From: Emergencia timonensis
GTDB lineage: Bacteria; Bacillota; Clostridia; Peptostreptococcales; Anaerovoracaceae
Reading direction: 5' to 3'
Assembly (NCBI RefSeq): GCF_900086585.1
Contig: NZ_FLKM01000009.1
Span: 1,054,001 to 1,118,000 of the forward strand
DNA length: 64,000 nt
Part shown: one piece after another, positions 8,744 to 17,034 of the stretch
How positions within the stretch are numbered: position 1 is the stretch's first letter
How the letters are laid out: each line of letters begins with the position of its first letter
Program-made: the position numbers and the translations under genes
The notes under the pieces: generated by a model
What the model saw: the letters and a program-made list of their open reading frames with translations, nothing else
What the model was told of the DNA's origin: nothing
The model's database searches: none

Positions 8744-9688
8744 TTAGTAATAATATGACATGAGGAATACGGCGATGAACGGGATGGTAATCAGTGACGT
8801 GAAGGTGGTCAGGGACACAATTTCAGCCAGGGTGCGGCTATTCTTTCCTTCCTGCTCTGCAATGGCTACAGGCGCTACTGCCGTTGGAAAGGCAGAGGCA
8901 AAGACCATGACGGCCTTTACATCGGTGTATAGGAAATCCATCTGGTCTACGATTAAAAAGGTGATTGCCGGAATCACCAGCATGGCTGTTATAGTTGTCA
9001 GCAAAATGTATTTGTTCTTCAGAATGTTTTTCACGTTGCTGGAGCCCAGCTGCATGCCGACCAGCAGCATGGACAGAGGGATGGTGGCATCGCTGAGTGA
9101 CTGGATCACGTCGTCCAGCACGGCAGGCGGCCTGATGCCCAGTATCAGCATGATAATTCCTGCAATGACTGCGATGACACAGATATTGCACATGGATTTT
9201 AATATTTTCTTAGGATGAAGTTTTGTTTCTGCCCCGATATTCAAAAGGGGCGGTACAGCGCCGTACATGTATAAGTTGAGCAAGATATTGTGCATGACCA
9301 TCAGATAAAAGATGTCGCCGCCGAATATGGCTTTTGTGACGGGAAAACCCATGAATCCGCTGTTAACGGTGGCAATCGCAACGATGAACATGCCGCGGTC
9401 TTCAGACGGCTTAAATTTAAATATCTTGACGATGAAAGCAGAGAAGAGGGTGGTGACAGTGAAAAAAATTACAGCGCCTGCCATCGTTTGCACAGTCGCA
9501 ACGATGACGTCCGCAGAAAGCGATTTAGAATAGATAGATGAAATAGCCATACATGGTGCGGTGACGTACAGCATAAGATTGGTAATATGAGGAATCGCCT
9601 CATTGGATAAGATTTTTATTTTATTTGCGAGGAATCCGATAAATATCATGATGAAAATCGCAAACACTTTTCCGAAGACTATGAACAT
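8744..9688 (-). CDS. AEC-family (auxin efflux carrier-like) transporter
   Basis: This 314-residue inner-membrane carrier has about ten hydrophobic segments in two halves, each with a polar break in a membrane helix (NSGFMGFPVTKA near residue 107, ASAFPTAVAPVAIAE near residue 267), typical of the AEC superfamily. Bacterial members move malate, malonate and similar acids. It converges on the thiolase/CoA-transferase operon. AAGGAC lies upstream of the ATG. No sigma-54 element was seen ahead of it. Function as organic acid carrier is inferred from the family. Confidence 0.87.
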   Translation of the reverse strand: MFIVFGKVFAIFIMIFIGFLANKIKILSNEAIPHITNLMLYVTAPCMAISSIYSKSLSADVIVATVQTMAGAVIFFTVTTLFSAFIVKIFKFKPSEDRGMFIVAIATVNSGFMGFPVTKAIFGGDIFYLMVMHNILLNLYMYGAVPPLLNIGAETKLHPKKILKSMCNICVIAVIAGIIMLILGIRPPAVLDDVIQSLSDATIPLSMLLVGMQLGSSNVKNILKNKYILLTTITAMLVIPAITFLIVDQMDFLYTDVKAVMVFASAFPTAVAPVAIAEQEGKNSRTLAEIVSLTTFTSLITIPFIAVFLMSYYY

Positions 9689-9873
9689 GATTTGAAGTCC
9701 TTTTTATTAACATGGAATAAAAAAAGTATATCATATTTTCATGGGAAAAGCCATAAAGTTTCTATGTAGAAGTTAAGAAAATGGAGATTTGAATCGTATG
9801 CAGCGAATTGACATTCTTTGGCATATATGATAAATTATTATTTAGTATTTTCGAGTGATGAAGGAGTATATCA

Positions 9874-10839
9874 TTGATTTATTTAGAATATCTGGTGGTT
9901 GCCGCATTTGTGGTTATTTTATCTATTAAAGCATCTAATTATATTGATTTGCTGGACAAAAATACAGAACTTTCTGGCGCTTTTTTGGGAGGCATCATGC
10001 TTTCGGCTGTCACTTCTCTGCCGGAACTGTTTACAAGTATTTCAGCAACCGTGCTTTTAAATCGGCCGGGCCTGTGCATGGGCAATATCCTGGGCAGTGA
10101 TTTATTTAACCTGGTGGCGATTTCTGTGATTATCCTGTTCTATTTTAAAGGATTTTCCAAAGGAAGAGTTTCCAAAAGCTACAGAAATGTGGCGTTTCTG
10201 GTTTTCTTAATCTATATATTTATCGCGTTGAACTTTATGGATATTGTCAACGTTAGAATTTTGAATCTGAGTATTACCTCTGTATTAATTCTGCTGGTAT
10301 ACATCTTGGGTGCGAAGTATTTGGCCGTTGCCAATGACGTGGACACAGATGAAGACGCGCTTGATTATCATGCCAGCATGTCAACCAAGCTTTCCATCAA
10401 GCAGATTGGATTTCGCTTTTTCTTAGCTAGTGTGGGCATCATTGCTTTCAGTATCATGCTTACTTATCTCACAGATCAGATATCGGTGAAGCTGAACTTA
10501 GGTCAGGGATTGGCAGGCGCGTTGTTCCTGGGGATTGCAACTTCATTGCCGGAGCTTGCATCAACGATTACGCTGTTTAAGATGAGAAATTACAACATTG
10601 CGGTGGGTAACATCGTAGGCAGCAATTTATTCAATTTTATCATTCTTTCGGTGGCCGACGTTCTGTCTCTGGGCAGCGGCGTATATGCGGTGCCTGATGA
10701 TAAGACCATAGCCTTATTGGTCTTTGGATTAGTTGCGACGCCGTTATTCTGGATCATGCTGAGATTTAAGAACAGAACGACGCAGGGAATCTGCTCAGTG
10801 GGAATCATCTGCTGTTACGCGGCATTTCTGTTAATCTAG
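9874..10839 (+). CDS. sodium/calcium exchanger-family membrane protein (YrbG type)
   Basis: The 321-residue protein has two homologous membrane halves, each with the alpha-repeat signature: LSAVTSLPELFTS near residue 41 and LGIATSLPELAST near residue 218, followed by GNILGSDLFN and GNIVGSNLFN. This arrangement is diagnostic of the CaCA cation exchanger family, which trades Ca2+ for Na+ or H+. The start is a TTG with AAGGAG 7 nt upstream. An acidic loop near residue 150 (DVDTDEDALD) separates the halves and could bind cation. It is not clearly tied to the neighbouring catabolic genes. Confidence 0.9.
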   Translation: MIYLEYLVVAAFVVILSIKASNYIDLLDKNTELSGAFLGGIMLSAVTSLPELFTSISATVLLNRPGLCMGNILGSDLFNLVAISVIILFYFKGFSKGRVSKSYRNVAFLVFLIYIFIALNFMDIVNVRILNLSITSVLILLVYILGAKYLAVANDVDTDEDALDYHASMSTKLSIKQIGFRFFLASVGIIAFSIMLTYLTDQISVKLNLGQGLAGALFLGIATSLPELASTITLFKMRNYNIAVGNIVGSNLFNFIILSVADVLSLGSGVYAVPDDKTIALLVFGLVATPLFWIMLRFKNRTTQGICSVGIICCYAAFLLI

Positions 10840-10913
10840 GCGTTGTCTTTGACCGTCGGATCATATCAAAACGAACAATATTTCCTATATAAGCGAGAAG
10901 GGAAGGTAACAAC

Positions 10914-11891
10914 ATGGAAGGATTTTGTAAAGTATGCCCCGAGTGCAATGGAAAAGGCTGTAAAAACCAGATTCCAGGCCCGGGAGCAAAAGGTACAGGC
11001 GATACGGCAATCAGAAACTACGACAAATGGAAAGAGATCAGAGTCAACATGGATACGCTGACAGAAAGGCATGACGTTTCTATCCAATTGGAACTCTTTG
11101 GTAAGAAATTTGCAGCGCCAATCTTTGCAGGACCAGTCGGAGCGGTAAATATGCATTATGGGGACAAGTATAACGATCTGGAATATAATCATATTTTGGT
11201 TCCGGCGTGTAAAGAGAAGGGAATAGCCGCATTTACGGGAGACGGCATGGATCCCGAAGTGATGAAGGCTGCGGGTCTTTCCATCAAGGCAGCTGACGGC
11301 TGCGGTGTTCCGACCATAAAGCCCTGGAACAAGGCGATGATTGATGAAAAGATGGCAATCGTAAAGGAGGCGGACGCTTTTGCCGTAGCGATGGATATCG
11401 ATGCAGCGGGCCTTCCATTTCTGAAGAACTTTCAGCCGCCTGCAGGCAGCAAGTCGGTAGAGGAACTAAAAGAGATTATTGCAGATGCTGGCGTGCCCTT
11501 TATCGTAAAAGGCATCATGACGCCAAAAGCGGCGCTGAAAGCAAAAGTGGCCGGTGCGGCAGGAATTGTCGTCTCTAATCACGGTGGACGAGTTCTCGAT
11601 CAGTGCCCGGCAACGGCAGAGGTTTTAGAAGAAATTGCAGAAGCTGTGGACGGTTCCATGAAAATCTTTGTCGACGGGGGCCTGCGCAGCGGCGTAGACG
11701 TATTCAAAGCCTTGGCTTTAGGAGCTGATGCGGTGCTGATGGCCAGACCTTTTGTCAATGCAGTATACAAGGATGGGGCAGACGGGGTCAGAGCCTATGT
11801 GGACAAGATTTCGGCTGAGCTGGCTGATACTATGGCCATGTGCGGCGCATACAGCTTGGATCAAATCAATAAAGACATGCTATATAAATAA
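10914..11891 (+). CDS. FMN-dependent alpha-hydroxy-acid oxidising protein
   Basis: The 325-residue protein has the TIM-barrel core of the glycolate/lactate oxidase family. Markers include VSNHGGRVLDQCPATAEVL (catalytic HGGR, near residue 223), the FMN phosphate site IFVDGGLRSGVDVFKALALGAD and MARPF. The N terminus MEGFCKVCPECNGKGC has four cysteines spaced like a small metal or Fe-S site, common in clostridial relatives but absent from the classic oxidases. In an anaerobe it more likely acts as a dehydrogenase than an O2-using oxidase. The substrate is unknown. Confidence 0.87.
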   Translation: MEGFCKVCPECNGKGCKNQIPGPGAKGTGDTAIRNYDKWKEIRVNMDTLTERHDVSIQLELFGKKFAAPIFAGPVGAVNMHYGDKYNDLEYNHILVPACKEKGIAAFTGDGMDPEVMKAAGLSIKAADGCGVPTIKPWNKAMIDEKMAIVKEADAFAVAMDIDAAGLPFLKNFQPPAGSKSVEELKEIIADAGVPFIVKGIMTPKAALKAKVAGAAGIVVSNHGGRVLDQCPATAEVLEEIAEAVDGSMKIFVDGGLRSGVDVFKALALGADAVLMARPFVNAVYKDGADGVRAYVDKISAELADTMAMCGAYSLDQINKDMLYK

Positions 11892-11901
11892 GAATTGGAA
11901 A

Positions 11902-11948
11902 GGTTGTTGCAGCAGTGATTGTAAGTCGCTGCTGTAGCAGCCTTTTTT
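11902..11948 (+). terminator. terminator after the hydroxy-acid oxidising protein gene
   Basis: GGTTGTTGCAGCAGTGA pairs with TCGCTGCTGTAGCAGCC, with three G-U or A-C irregularities, followed by TTTTTT. Confidence 0.8.
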
Positions 11949-12142
11949 AATTCATGGGAAATTGCGTTTTTTATAACTTCCCATGAATTTAAAAGTGGGG
12001 GCTAGAAGCACAAAGGACGGAAAAATGCAGAAATACATTTTGATGCAAATAAACATCGAAGAAGATGCAAAAAAATCAGTCTCAAAGGAGGCTGATTGCT
12101 GAAAAAGCAAGAGAGACGTTCTGTTTTTAAAAGAGCGGTAAG
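11949..12142. promoter_or_regulatory. dyads and UAS-like half-site upstream of the dehydrogenase operon
   Basis: AATTCATGGGAA (11949-11960) and TTCCCATGAATT (11978-11989) form a perfect 12-bp dyad. AAAAATGCAGA (12021-12031) is a near match to the half-site found at 1132, 2439 and 5892, about 115 bp upstream of the promoter at 12143. A small hairpin, AATCAG with GCTGATT, lies near 12074-12099. Apart from these elements I see nothing coding in 11892-12203. Confidence 0.4.
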
Positions 12143-12158
12143 TTGGTACGGCTTTTGC
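12143..12158 (+). promoter_or_regulatory. sigma-54 promoter for the dehydrogenase operon
   Basis: TTGGTACGGCTTTTGC has the GG-N10-GC spacing. The predicted start near 12169 is 35 nt before the ATG at 12204. Confidence 0.75.
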
Positions 12159-12203
12159 GATAATCTTTCGTATATTTCTGAATAGAGAGAGAGGAATCAT
12201 ATT

Positions 12204-13193
12204 ATGGCTAAATACAAAGTAGTAATCACAGACAGAGAATACGAAGATATCGACAATGAGCTGCGGATTCTGCAAGAGCTTGGCGATGTGGAAGTGCTGG
12301 ATTACCAGCTTCGCGATGAAGACCAGGTTATCGAGATTGCGAAGGATTGCGACGCACTGATTATTCAGTATGCAAAGGCTACTAAAAAAGTAATCGGCGC
12401 GCTGGAGCATTGTAAAGTGATTGCAAAGTATGCGATCGGCATTGATGGCATTGACATCGCTGAAGCGACAAAAAAAGGCATCTGTGTCACCAATGTCAAT
12501 GACTATTGTGCTGACGAGGTATCGACCCATGCTGCGGCCATGTTATTAGATACCGTAAGAAGAACGCAGGAATTCAACGCCAGAGTCAAGGCGGGGGAAT
12601 GGTATCACATGGGAATCAAAATACCTAGCTTGGAACACAGTGTCATCGGTGTCATCAGCTTTGGCAGAATTGCCAGGGCATACATTGATAAGATAAAACC
12701 TTTCTGCGATCAAATCTGGGTCTTTGACAAGTTCGTTCCAGAAAAAGATATGGCTGCATACGGGGTCCTTCCTAAATCTTTGGAAGAGATTTTATCTGGA
12801 GCCGATTACATCTCTATCCACGCACCCCTGACAGAGGAAACGCGGCATATGTTTGATAAAGAAGCTTTTAAGATGATGAAACCGAGCGCGTCCATTATCA
12901 ATGTTGCCAGAGGCGCTCTCATCAAAGAGGAAGATCTGATTTGGGCTCTGCAGAACCAGGAAATCGCATTTGCCGCACTCGATGTTCTTGAGACAGAACC
13001 TCCGCAAAAAGACAGCCCGCTTTTGCAGATGGACAATGTGATGATTACACCTCATACAGCGTGGTATTCCACAGAATCTCAAAAAAAGCTGCAGTCCACA
13101 GTGGCGGAAGATGTGGTCAGAGTTCTGCAGGGAAAGATACCAGGCAATCTTGTAAACCGAGAATTGGCCTCACTGTTTGAGGCAGAAAAATGA
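12204..13193 (+). CDS. D-2-hydroxyacid dehydrogenase (NAD-dependent)
   Basis: The 329-residue enzyme belongs to the phosphoglycerate/glycerate dehydrogenase family. A Rossmann domain (about 105-290) has the GxI/GxxG-type loop IGVISFGRIARAYI and the catalytic residues in NVARGALIKEEDL (Arg), LDVLETEPP (Glu) and ITPHTAWYS (His). Its nucleotide loop VISFGRI lacks the usual GxGxxG middle glycine, which is odd. It is first in a sigma-54 operon with an SDR and a zinc alcohol dehydrogenase, suggesting stepwise redox conversion of a hydroxy or sugar acid. Substrate not determined. Confidence 0.9.
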   Translation: MAKYKVVITDREYEDIDNELRILQELGDVEVLDYQLRDEDQVIEIAKDCDALIIQYAKATKKVIGALEHCKVIAKYAIGIDGIDIAEATKKGICVTNVNDYCADEVSTHAAAMLLDTVRRTQEFNARVKAGEWYHMGIKIPSLEHSVIGVISFGRIARAYIDKIKPFCDQIWVFDKFVPEKDMAAYGVLPKSLEEILSGADYISIHAPLTEETRHMFDKEAFKMMKPSASIINVARGALIKEEDLIWALQNQEIAFAALDVLETEPPQKDSPLLQMDNVMITPHTAWYSTESQKKLQSTVAEDVVRVLQGKIPGNLVNRELASLFEAEK

Positions 13194-13951
13194 ACTGTTT
13201 TGATTTAACGGGCAAAAAAGCTCTTGTAACAGGCGGGACTAGAGGTCTGGGACGAGGAATGGCGGAAGGCCTCATGGAAGCCGGGGCAGAAGTGGTCATC
13301 TGTGGGACCAACGCGCATGTAAATGCAGTCTGCCAAGAATTTCGAGAGAAGGGTTATGTCTGCCATGGGCTGATAATGGATTTAAGGCGGAGAGCATATC
13401 TGGAAGAAGGCTTTCGCGAAGCGATGGAAATGCTGGGACAACGATTGGATATTCTGGTCAATGCAGCTGGCGTGCAGAGACGGAATTCCAGTGAAGTTTT
13501 TACAGAAGAGGATTGGGACACGGTGCTGGCAGTCAATTTGACGGCGCCTTTTGTCCTCTGCCAGCTGGCAGCGAAACAGATGATAAAACAGGGAAAAGGG
13601 AAGATCATCAACATCTCTTCTATGCTGGCCTATTTTGGAGGTCAGACCGTGCCGGCCTATGCTGCCAGCAAAGGCGGGCTGACCCAGTTCACGAAAACCA
13701 TGTGCAATGACCTGGCGGCAAAAGGCATTAACATCAATTGTATTGCACCGGGGTACATGGAGACGGATATGAACACCGCGCTGACAGACGAAACCAATCC
13801 GCGGTATCAAGAAATCAGAAGTCGGATTCCTCAGGGTCGATGGGGCACAGCGGAAGATGTAAAAGGGGTCTGTATTTTTCTGGCTTCGGCAGGTTCAGAC
13901 TATGTTAACGGCGCAGTCATTCCTGTCGATGGAGGATATCTGGTAAGATGA
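13190..13951 (+). CDS. short-chain dehydrogenase/reductase (gluconate 5-dehydrogenase/KduD-like)
   Basis: The 253-residue SDR has the cofactor loop TGGTRGLGRGMAEGL at residues 12-27, NAAG near 87, the catalytic Ser in NISSMLAYFGG and the YAASK active-site pair. The C-terminal PVDGGYLV is typical. The ATG overlaps the stop of the upstream dehydrogenase by 4 bp, so translation is probably coupled. Relatives include 2-keto-3-deoxygluconate and gluconate oxidoreductases, consistent with a sugar-acid route, but the substrate is inferred only. Confidence 0.9.
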   Translation: MNCFDLTGKKALVTGGTRGLGRGMAEGLMEAGAEVVICGTNAHVNAVCQEFREKGYVCHGLIMDLRRRAYLEEGFREAMEMLGQRLDILVNAAGVQRRNSSEVFTEEDWDTVLAVNLTAPFVLCQLAAKQMIKQGKGKIINISSMLAYFGGQTVPAYAASKGGLTQFTKTMCNDLAAKGININCIAPGYMETDMNTALTDETNPRYQEIRSRIPQGRWGTAEDVKGVCIFLASAGSDYVNGAVIPVDGGYLVR

Positions 13952-13971
13952 TTGAGAAAGGAGAAAAGACG

Positions 13972-14991
13972 ATGAAGGCATTGGTATATACAGCACCGGG
14001 CAGCATTCAGCTAAAAGAAATGGAGATGCCGGAACTAAAGCCTGGTTTTGTCAGGATTAAAGTGAGATATTGTGGAATCTGCGGCAGTGATATGGGTATC
14101 TATGCAGGAAATCACCCGAGGGCCAAAGGTCCATTGATTCCGGGACATGAATTTGTCGGTGTCATTGAAGACATCAACGACAGCAAGGGTGGATTTTGTA
14201 AGGGTGACAGAGTCGTGCCTTTTCCTTTGATTTCCTGTGGCCACTGTATTTCCTGCCGCAGCGGCCGCCCCTACATCTGCCAGACACTGCGCCTCACAGG
14301 CATCGATTTTGACGGCGGAATGGCGGAATACGCCAATGTTGACGAGACGCAATTGGTTAGGGTTCCTGATACGCTGCCAGATAAAGCGGCCGCGCTCATT
14401 GAGCCCTTTGCCGTAGCCGTACGAGCAGTACATCAGTCGGGATTCACTTTTTTGGACAATGCTTTGGTCATGGGTGCGGGACCGATTGGCATTTTAACAG
14501 CGTTAGCCCTGCGACGCAGCGGCGCTTCAAAGATTATCCTTTCCGATGTTGACGAGGGACGGATAGAATTCTGCAGAGGGATGGGGTTTCATTGTGTAAA
14601 TTCCGGAGACATCTACTTACCTGAGTACCTCTCCAGGCAGACCGGCGGTGATGGAATGGATTTTGTCTTTGAGTGCAGCGGTACGGAACCTGCAGCCTAT
14701 GAAGCGACAAATCTTGCGAGGATGCAAGGCACGATATGTATGGTGGGAATTCATAAAAAACCGCATATCTTTAATTTGCCGGAACTGAGTTTTAAAGAGC
14801 AGACCCTTGTGGCCACACGTGATTATTCCAGACAGGAATTTGAACGTGCCGCAGAATATGCCGTGGAAATCAAAGAGGAACTGGAACATCTGATTTCACA
14901 TGTTATCCCATTAGATCAGGCTGCGGGCACATTTAAAATGATTAAAAACAAGGAAATCGATGCCATCAAAGTTTTGTTTCAATGTCAATAG
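13972..14991 (+). CDS. zinc-dependent medium-chain alcohol dehydrogenase
   Basis: The 339-residue enzyme has the catalytic zinc ligands in CGICGSD and GHEFVG, the structural zinc cluster CGHCISCRSGRPYIC and a Rossmann loop VMGAGPIGIL. It resembles sorbitol, threonine and galactitol-type polyol dehydrogenases. The frame extends to an ATG at 13948 overlapping the SDR stop, but AAAGGAG 8 nt before the ATG at 13972 favours this start. It is the last gene of the sigma-54 dehydrogenase operon. Confidence 0.92.
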   Translation: MKALVYTAPGSIQLKEMEMPELKPGFVRIKVRYCGICGSDMGIYAGNHPRAKGPLIPGHEFVGVIEDINDSKGGFCKGDRVVPFPLISCGHCISCRSGRPYICQTLRLTGIDFDGGMAEYANVDETQLVRVPDTLPDKAAALIEPFAVAVRAVHQSGFTFLDNALVMGAGPIGILTALALRRSGASKIILSDVDEGRIEFCRGMGFHCVNSGDIYLPEYLSRQTGGDGMDFVFECSGTEPAAYEATNLARMQGTICMVGIHKKPHIFNLPELSFKEQTLVATRDYSRQEFERAAEYAVEIKEELEHLISHVIPLDQAAGTFKMIKNKEIDAIKVLFQCQ

Positions 14992-15039
14992 TTCTATAAG
15001 AACGATTTTGCTTAAGAAAATAATTTTATTGCCTGTGAG

Positions 15040-15073
15040 CGGTATAGCTGAAAAGCTATACCGTTTTCTTTTT
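15040..15073 (+). terminator. terminator of the dehydrogenase operon
   Basis: CGGTATAGCT pairs perfectly with AGCTATACCG around GAAA, followed by TTTTCTTTTT. Confidence 0.88.
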
Positions 15074-15183
15074 AAACCCAGAGTTTTCTACCGGAGCGGC
15101 GCATCCACATTTTTGCAGTGTAAATAAGTGTGAACGGACAAATAAATTGAAAAATAAAAAAATATAGAATTGTCGAAAAAGTG

Positions 15184-15212
15184 TTGAAAATGTCGAACTA
15201 TTATGCTATGAT
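15184..15212 (+). promoter_or_regulatory. sigma-A promoter of the isopeptide/dipeptide operon
   Basis: TTGAAA (15184-15189) and TATGAT (15207-15212) are 17 bp apart. The predicted start near 15219 gives a leader of about 47 nt before the Nif3-like gene. Confidence 0.7.
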
Positions 15213-15265
15213 GTTAAAAAATAAAGTGTTTGCTATAAAAATATACAATAAATGGAGTATACACT

Positions 15266-16072
15266 ATGAAAAATGTGGACGCTGCAAAAAAAGTGTATCG
15301 CTTGCTGGAAGACTTTTTCCAACCTGAGAAATACGATGATATGGCAGCCAATGGTCTGCTTGCAGACAACACGGCATATTTCGAGAAAATCTATACGGCT
15401 ACCTTTTCCAGCAAGGAAGTGCTGCAGAAGCTGAAAGAAAAACAAGCACATAATTGCTTGCTTTTTACCCACCACCCTGGAGCACAGCATGAGGAAACAG
15501 AACCGCCAATTTATTTTTCACAGGAAGAGAAAGAGTTCATGAAGGCTAGCGGCATCAGCCACTTTAACCTCCATCTGCCGCTGGATCAGATCAATCCGTA
15601 TTCTCCAAGTATCAGCCTAGCAAAGACCATCGGCGCTGTACCATATGGACAGTTCTTCGAGGAAGGCGGGGCTGTTATGGGATTGATTTGTTTCGGAGAT
15701 TTTGAGACAGCCCATGAGCTGCAAAATCGTACATCTCATGCTGTGAAGCACAGATGTAAGCTCTATCCCTATGGGGGCGATTTGCTTATGGATGGAAAAA
15801 TTGCCATCATCGCAGGCGGTGCAGAAGGAACGGAGATTTACCCGTATTTGGCTGAAGCTGGTGTAGGACTGCTTCTGACAGGGGTTGGAACACCAAAGGC
15901 GGACTGGTTTGCTCCTTCTCATGAGGCGGCCAAAGCATGTCACATCAATATTCTGTCTGCAGGCCATTATTCGACCGAGAAATTTGCATTGATATCCATG
16001 TGCAGATTCTTTGAACATCGAGGGATGGGTGCGGAATTTATCGAAGAAACTCCACTTTTAACAGATCTATAA
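15266..16072 (+). CDS. Nif3-like dinuclear metal centre protein
   Basis: The 268-residue protein belongs to the Nif3/YbgI family, whose members form toroidal hexamers with a two-metal centre. The metal-binding motif appears as FTHHPGAQHEE near residue 71 and the C-terminal partner as SAGHYSTEKFAL near residue 230. The biochemical role is unsettled; hydrolase activity has been proposed. Being first in an operon with an isoaspartyl dipeptidase and a dipeptide importer hints at a hydrolytic role in peptide or derivative turnover, which is inference. Confidence 0.87.
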   Translation: MKNVDAAKKVYRLLEDFFQPEKYDDMAANGLLADNTAYFEKIYTATFSSKEVLQKLKEKQAHNCLLFTHHPGAQHEETEPPIYFSQEEKEFMKASGISHFNLHLPLDQINPYSPSISLAKTIGAVPYGQFFEEGGAVMGLICFGDFETAHELQNRTSHAVKHRCKLYPYGGDLLMDGKIAIIAGGAEGTEIYPYLAEAGVGLLLTGVGTPKADWFAPSHEAAKACHINILSAGHYSTEKFALISMCRFFEHRGMGAEFIEETPLLTDL

Positions 16073-16099
16073 AGGGAGAAACAGAAAAGGAGATATCAC

Positions 16100-17008
16100 A
16101 TGAACGCATTGAAAGAAATACAGGCAGTCTTACCTAGCCTGACTAAGACCCAAGCCAAGGTCGCCACATACATTTTGGAGAATCCTGACTCAGTCTGCTT
16201 CTTATCTTTAAAGAAGCTGGCTGAAGAAGTCGGCGTGACAGAGACGACCGTTCTCAGCTTCTGTAAAAAGACGGACTTTCAGAGCTTTGTGGGCATAAAG
16301 AAGGCCATCAGCGGATATATGCAAGACCGCATGTCCTGGAATAAAAAGCTGGAGACTTCCTCCGAACAATATGATGCTGATGAGGGGATGCTGAATAATT
16401 TGATGGAAAATCAGAGGAAGCTGGTAGACAGCACCCTTGAAAATATTGACACAGGTGAATTGTTTCGTTTTGTAGACGCCCTCAGCAGCGTGGATCATAT
16501 CTACATCTGCGGACACGAAGCGTCTTTGACCATTGCCACCAACCTCCACGATAAACTGAGAGACTCAGGGGCAAGGGTAAATCTGATTGACGTAAGCAAC
16601 TACTCTGAGGTCCTAAATGCTCTGACCCACTTTACCAAAAAGGATATCTTCATTTTGATTACCCTTCCTTTTTATTCAGCACAGACGGTAGCTATTTCCG
16701 ACTATCTGGCCAGTGCGGGCGGCGACCTTCTAGCCATCACAGACAAGATGACCTCGCCAATTGTAAAAAACGCCAGCCATGTACTGCTGTGTAATTCGGA
16801 CAATATGGTCTTCCACAATTCCATCGCATCTTTGATGGCGGTGTCCGATATTATTGCATCGATGTACATCCTGCAGAACAAAGATGCGTTCCGTGCCTAT
16901 AATGACAAAGTAAAGTTGGTAGAGGACTTCTTCAAACATGCAACGGTTCCTGCCTATGAGCACGAATATCTCTATAATGAGGAAAAGACTTCAGAAGAAT
17001 TGCTTTAA
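16100..17008 (+). CDS. MurR/RpiR-family transcriptional regulator
   Basis: The 302-residue regulator has an N-terminal RpiR-type helix-turn-helix (about 1-77, with LAEEVGVTETTVLSFCKK) and a C-terminal SIS domain (about 115-260, with HIYICGHEASLTIA and LITLPFYSAQTVAISDYLA). SIS domains usually bind phosphosugars; here the neighbours are peptide genes, so the effector may differ. AAGGAG precedes the ATG. It probably controls its own operon, whose promoter is at 15184; no obvious dyad was found there. Confidence 0.9.
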   Translation: MNALKEIQAVLPSLTKTQAKVATYILENPDSVCFLSLKKLAEEVGVTETTVLSFCKKTDFQSFVGIKKAISGYMQDRMSWNKKLETSSEQYDADEGMLNNLMENQRKLVDSTLENIDTGELFRFVDALSSVDHIYICGHEASLTIATNLHDKLRDSGARVNLIDVSNYSEVLNALTHFTKKDIFILITLPFYSAQTVAISDYLASAGGDLLAITDKMTSPIVKNASHVLLCNSDNMVFHNSIASLMAVSDIIASMYILQNKDAFRAYNDKVKLVEDFFKHATVPAYEHEYLYNEEKTSEELL

Positions 17009-17034
17009 TAGATTGATTATTAGGAGGTTTGTGA

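Noticed and set aside
9815..9840. Sigma-54 promoter upstream of the cation exchanger (TTGGCATATATGAT)
   Set aside because: The -24 half matches but GC at the -12 position is lacking.
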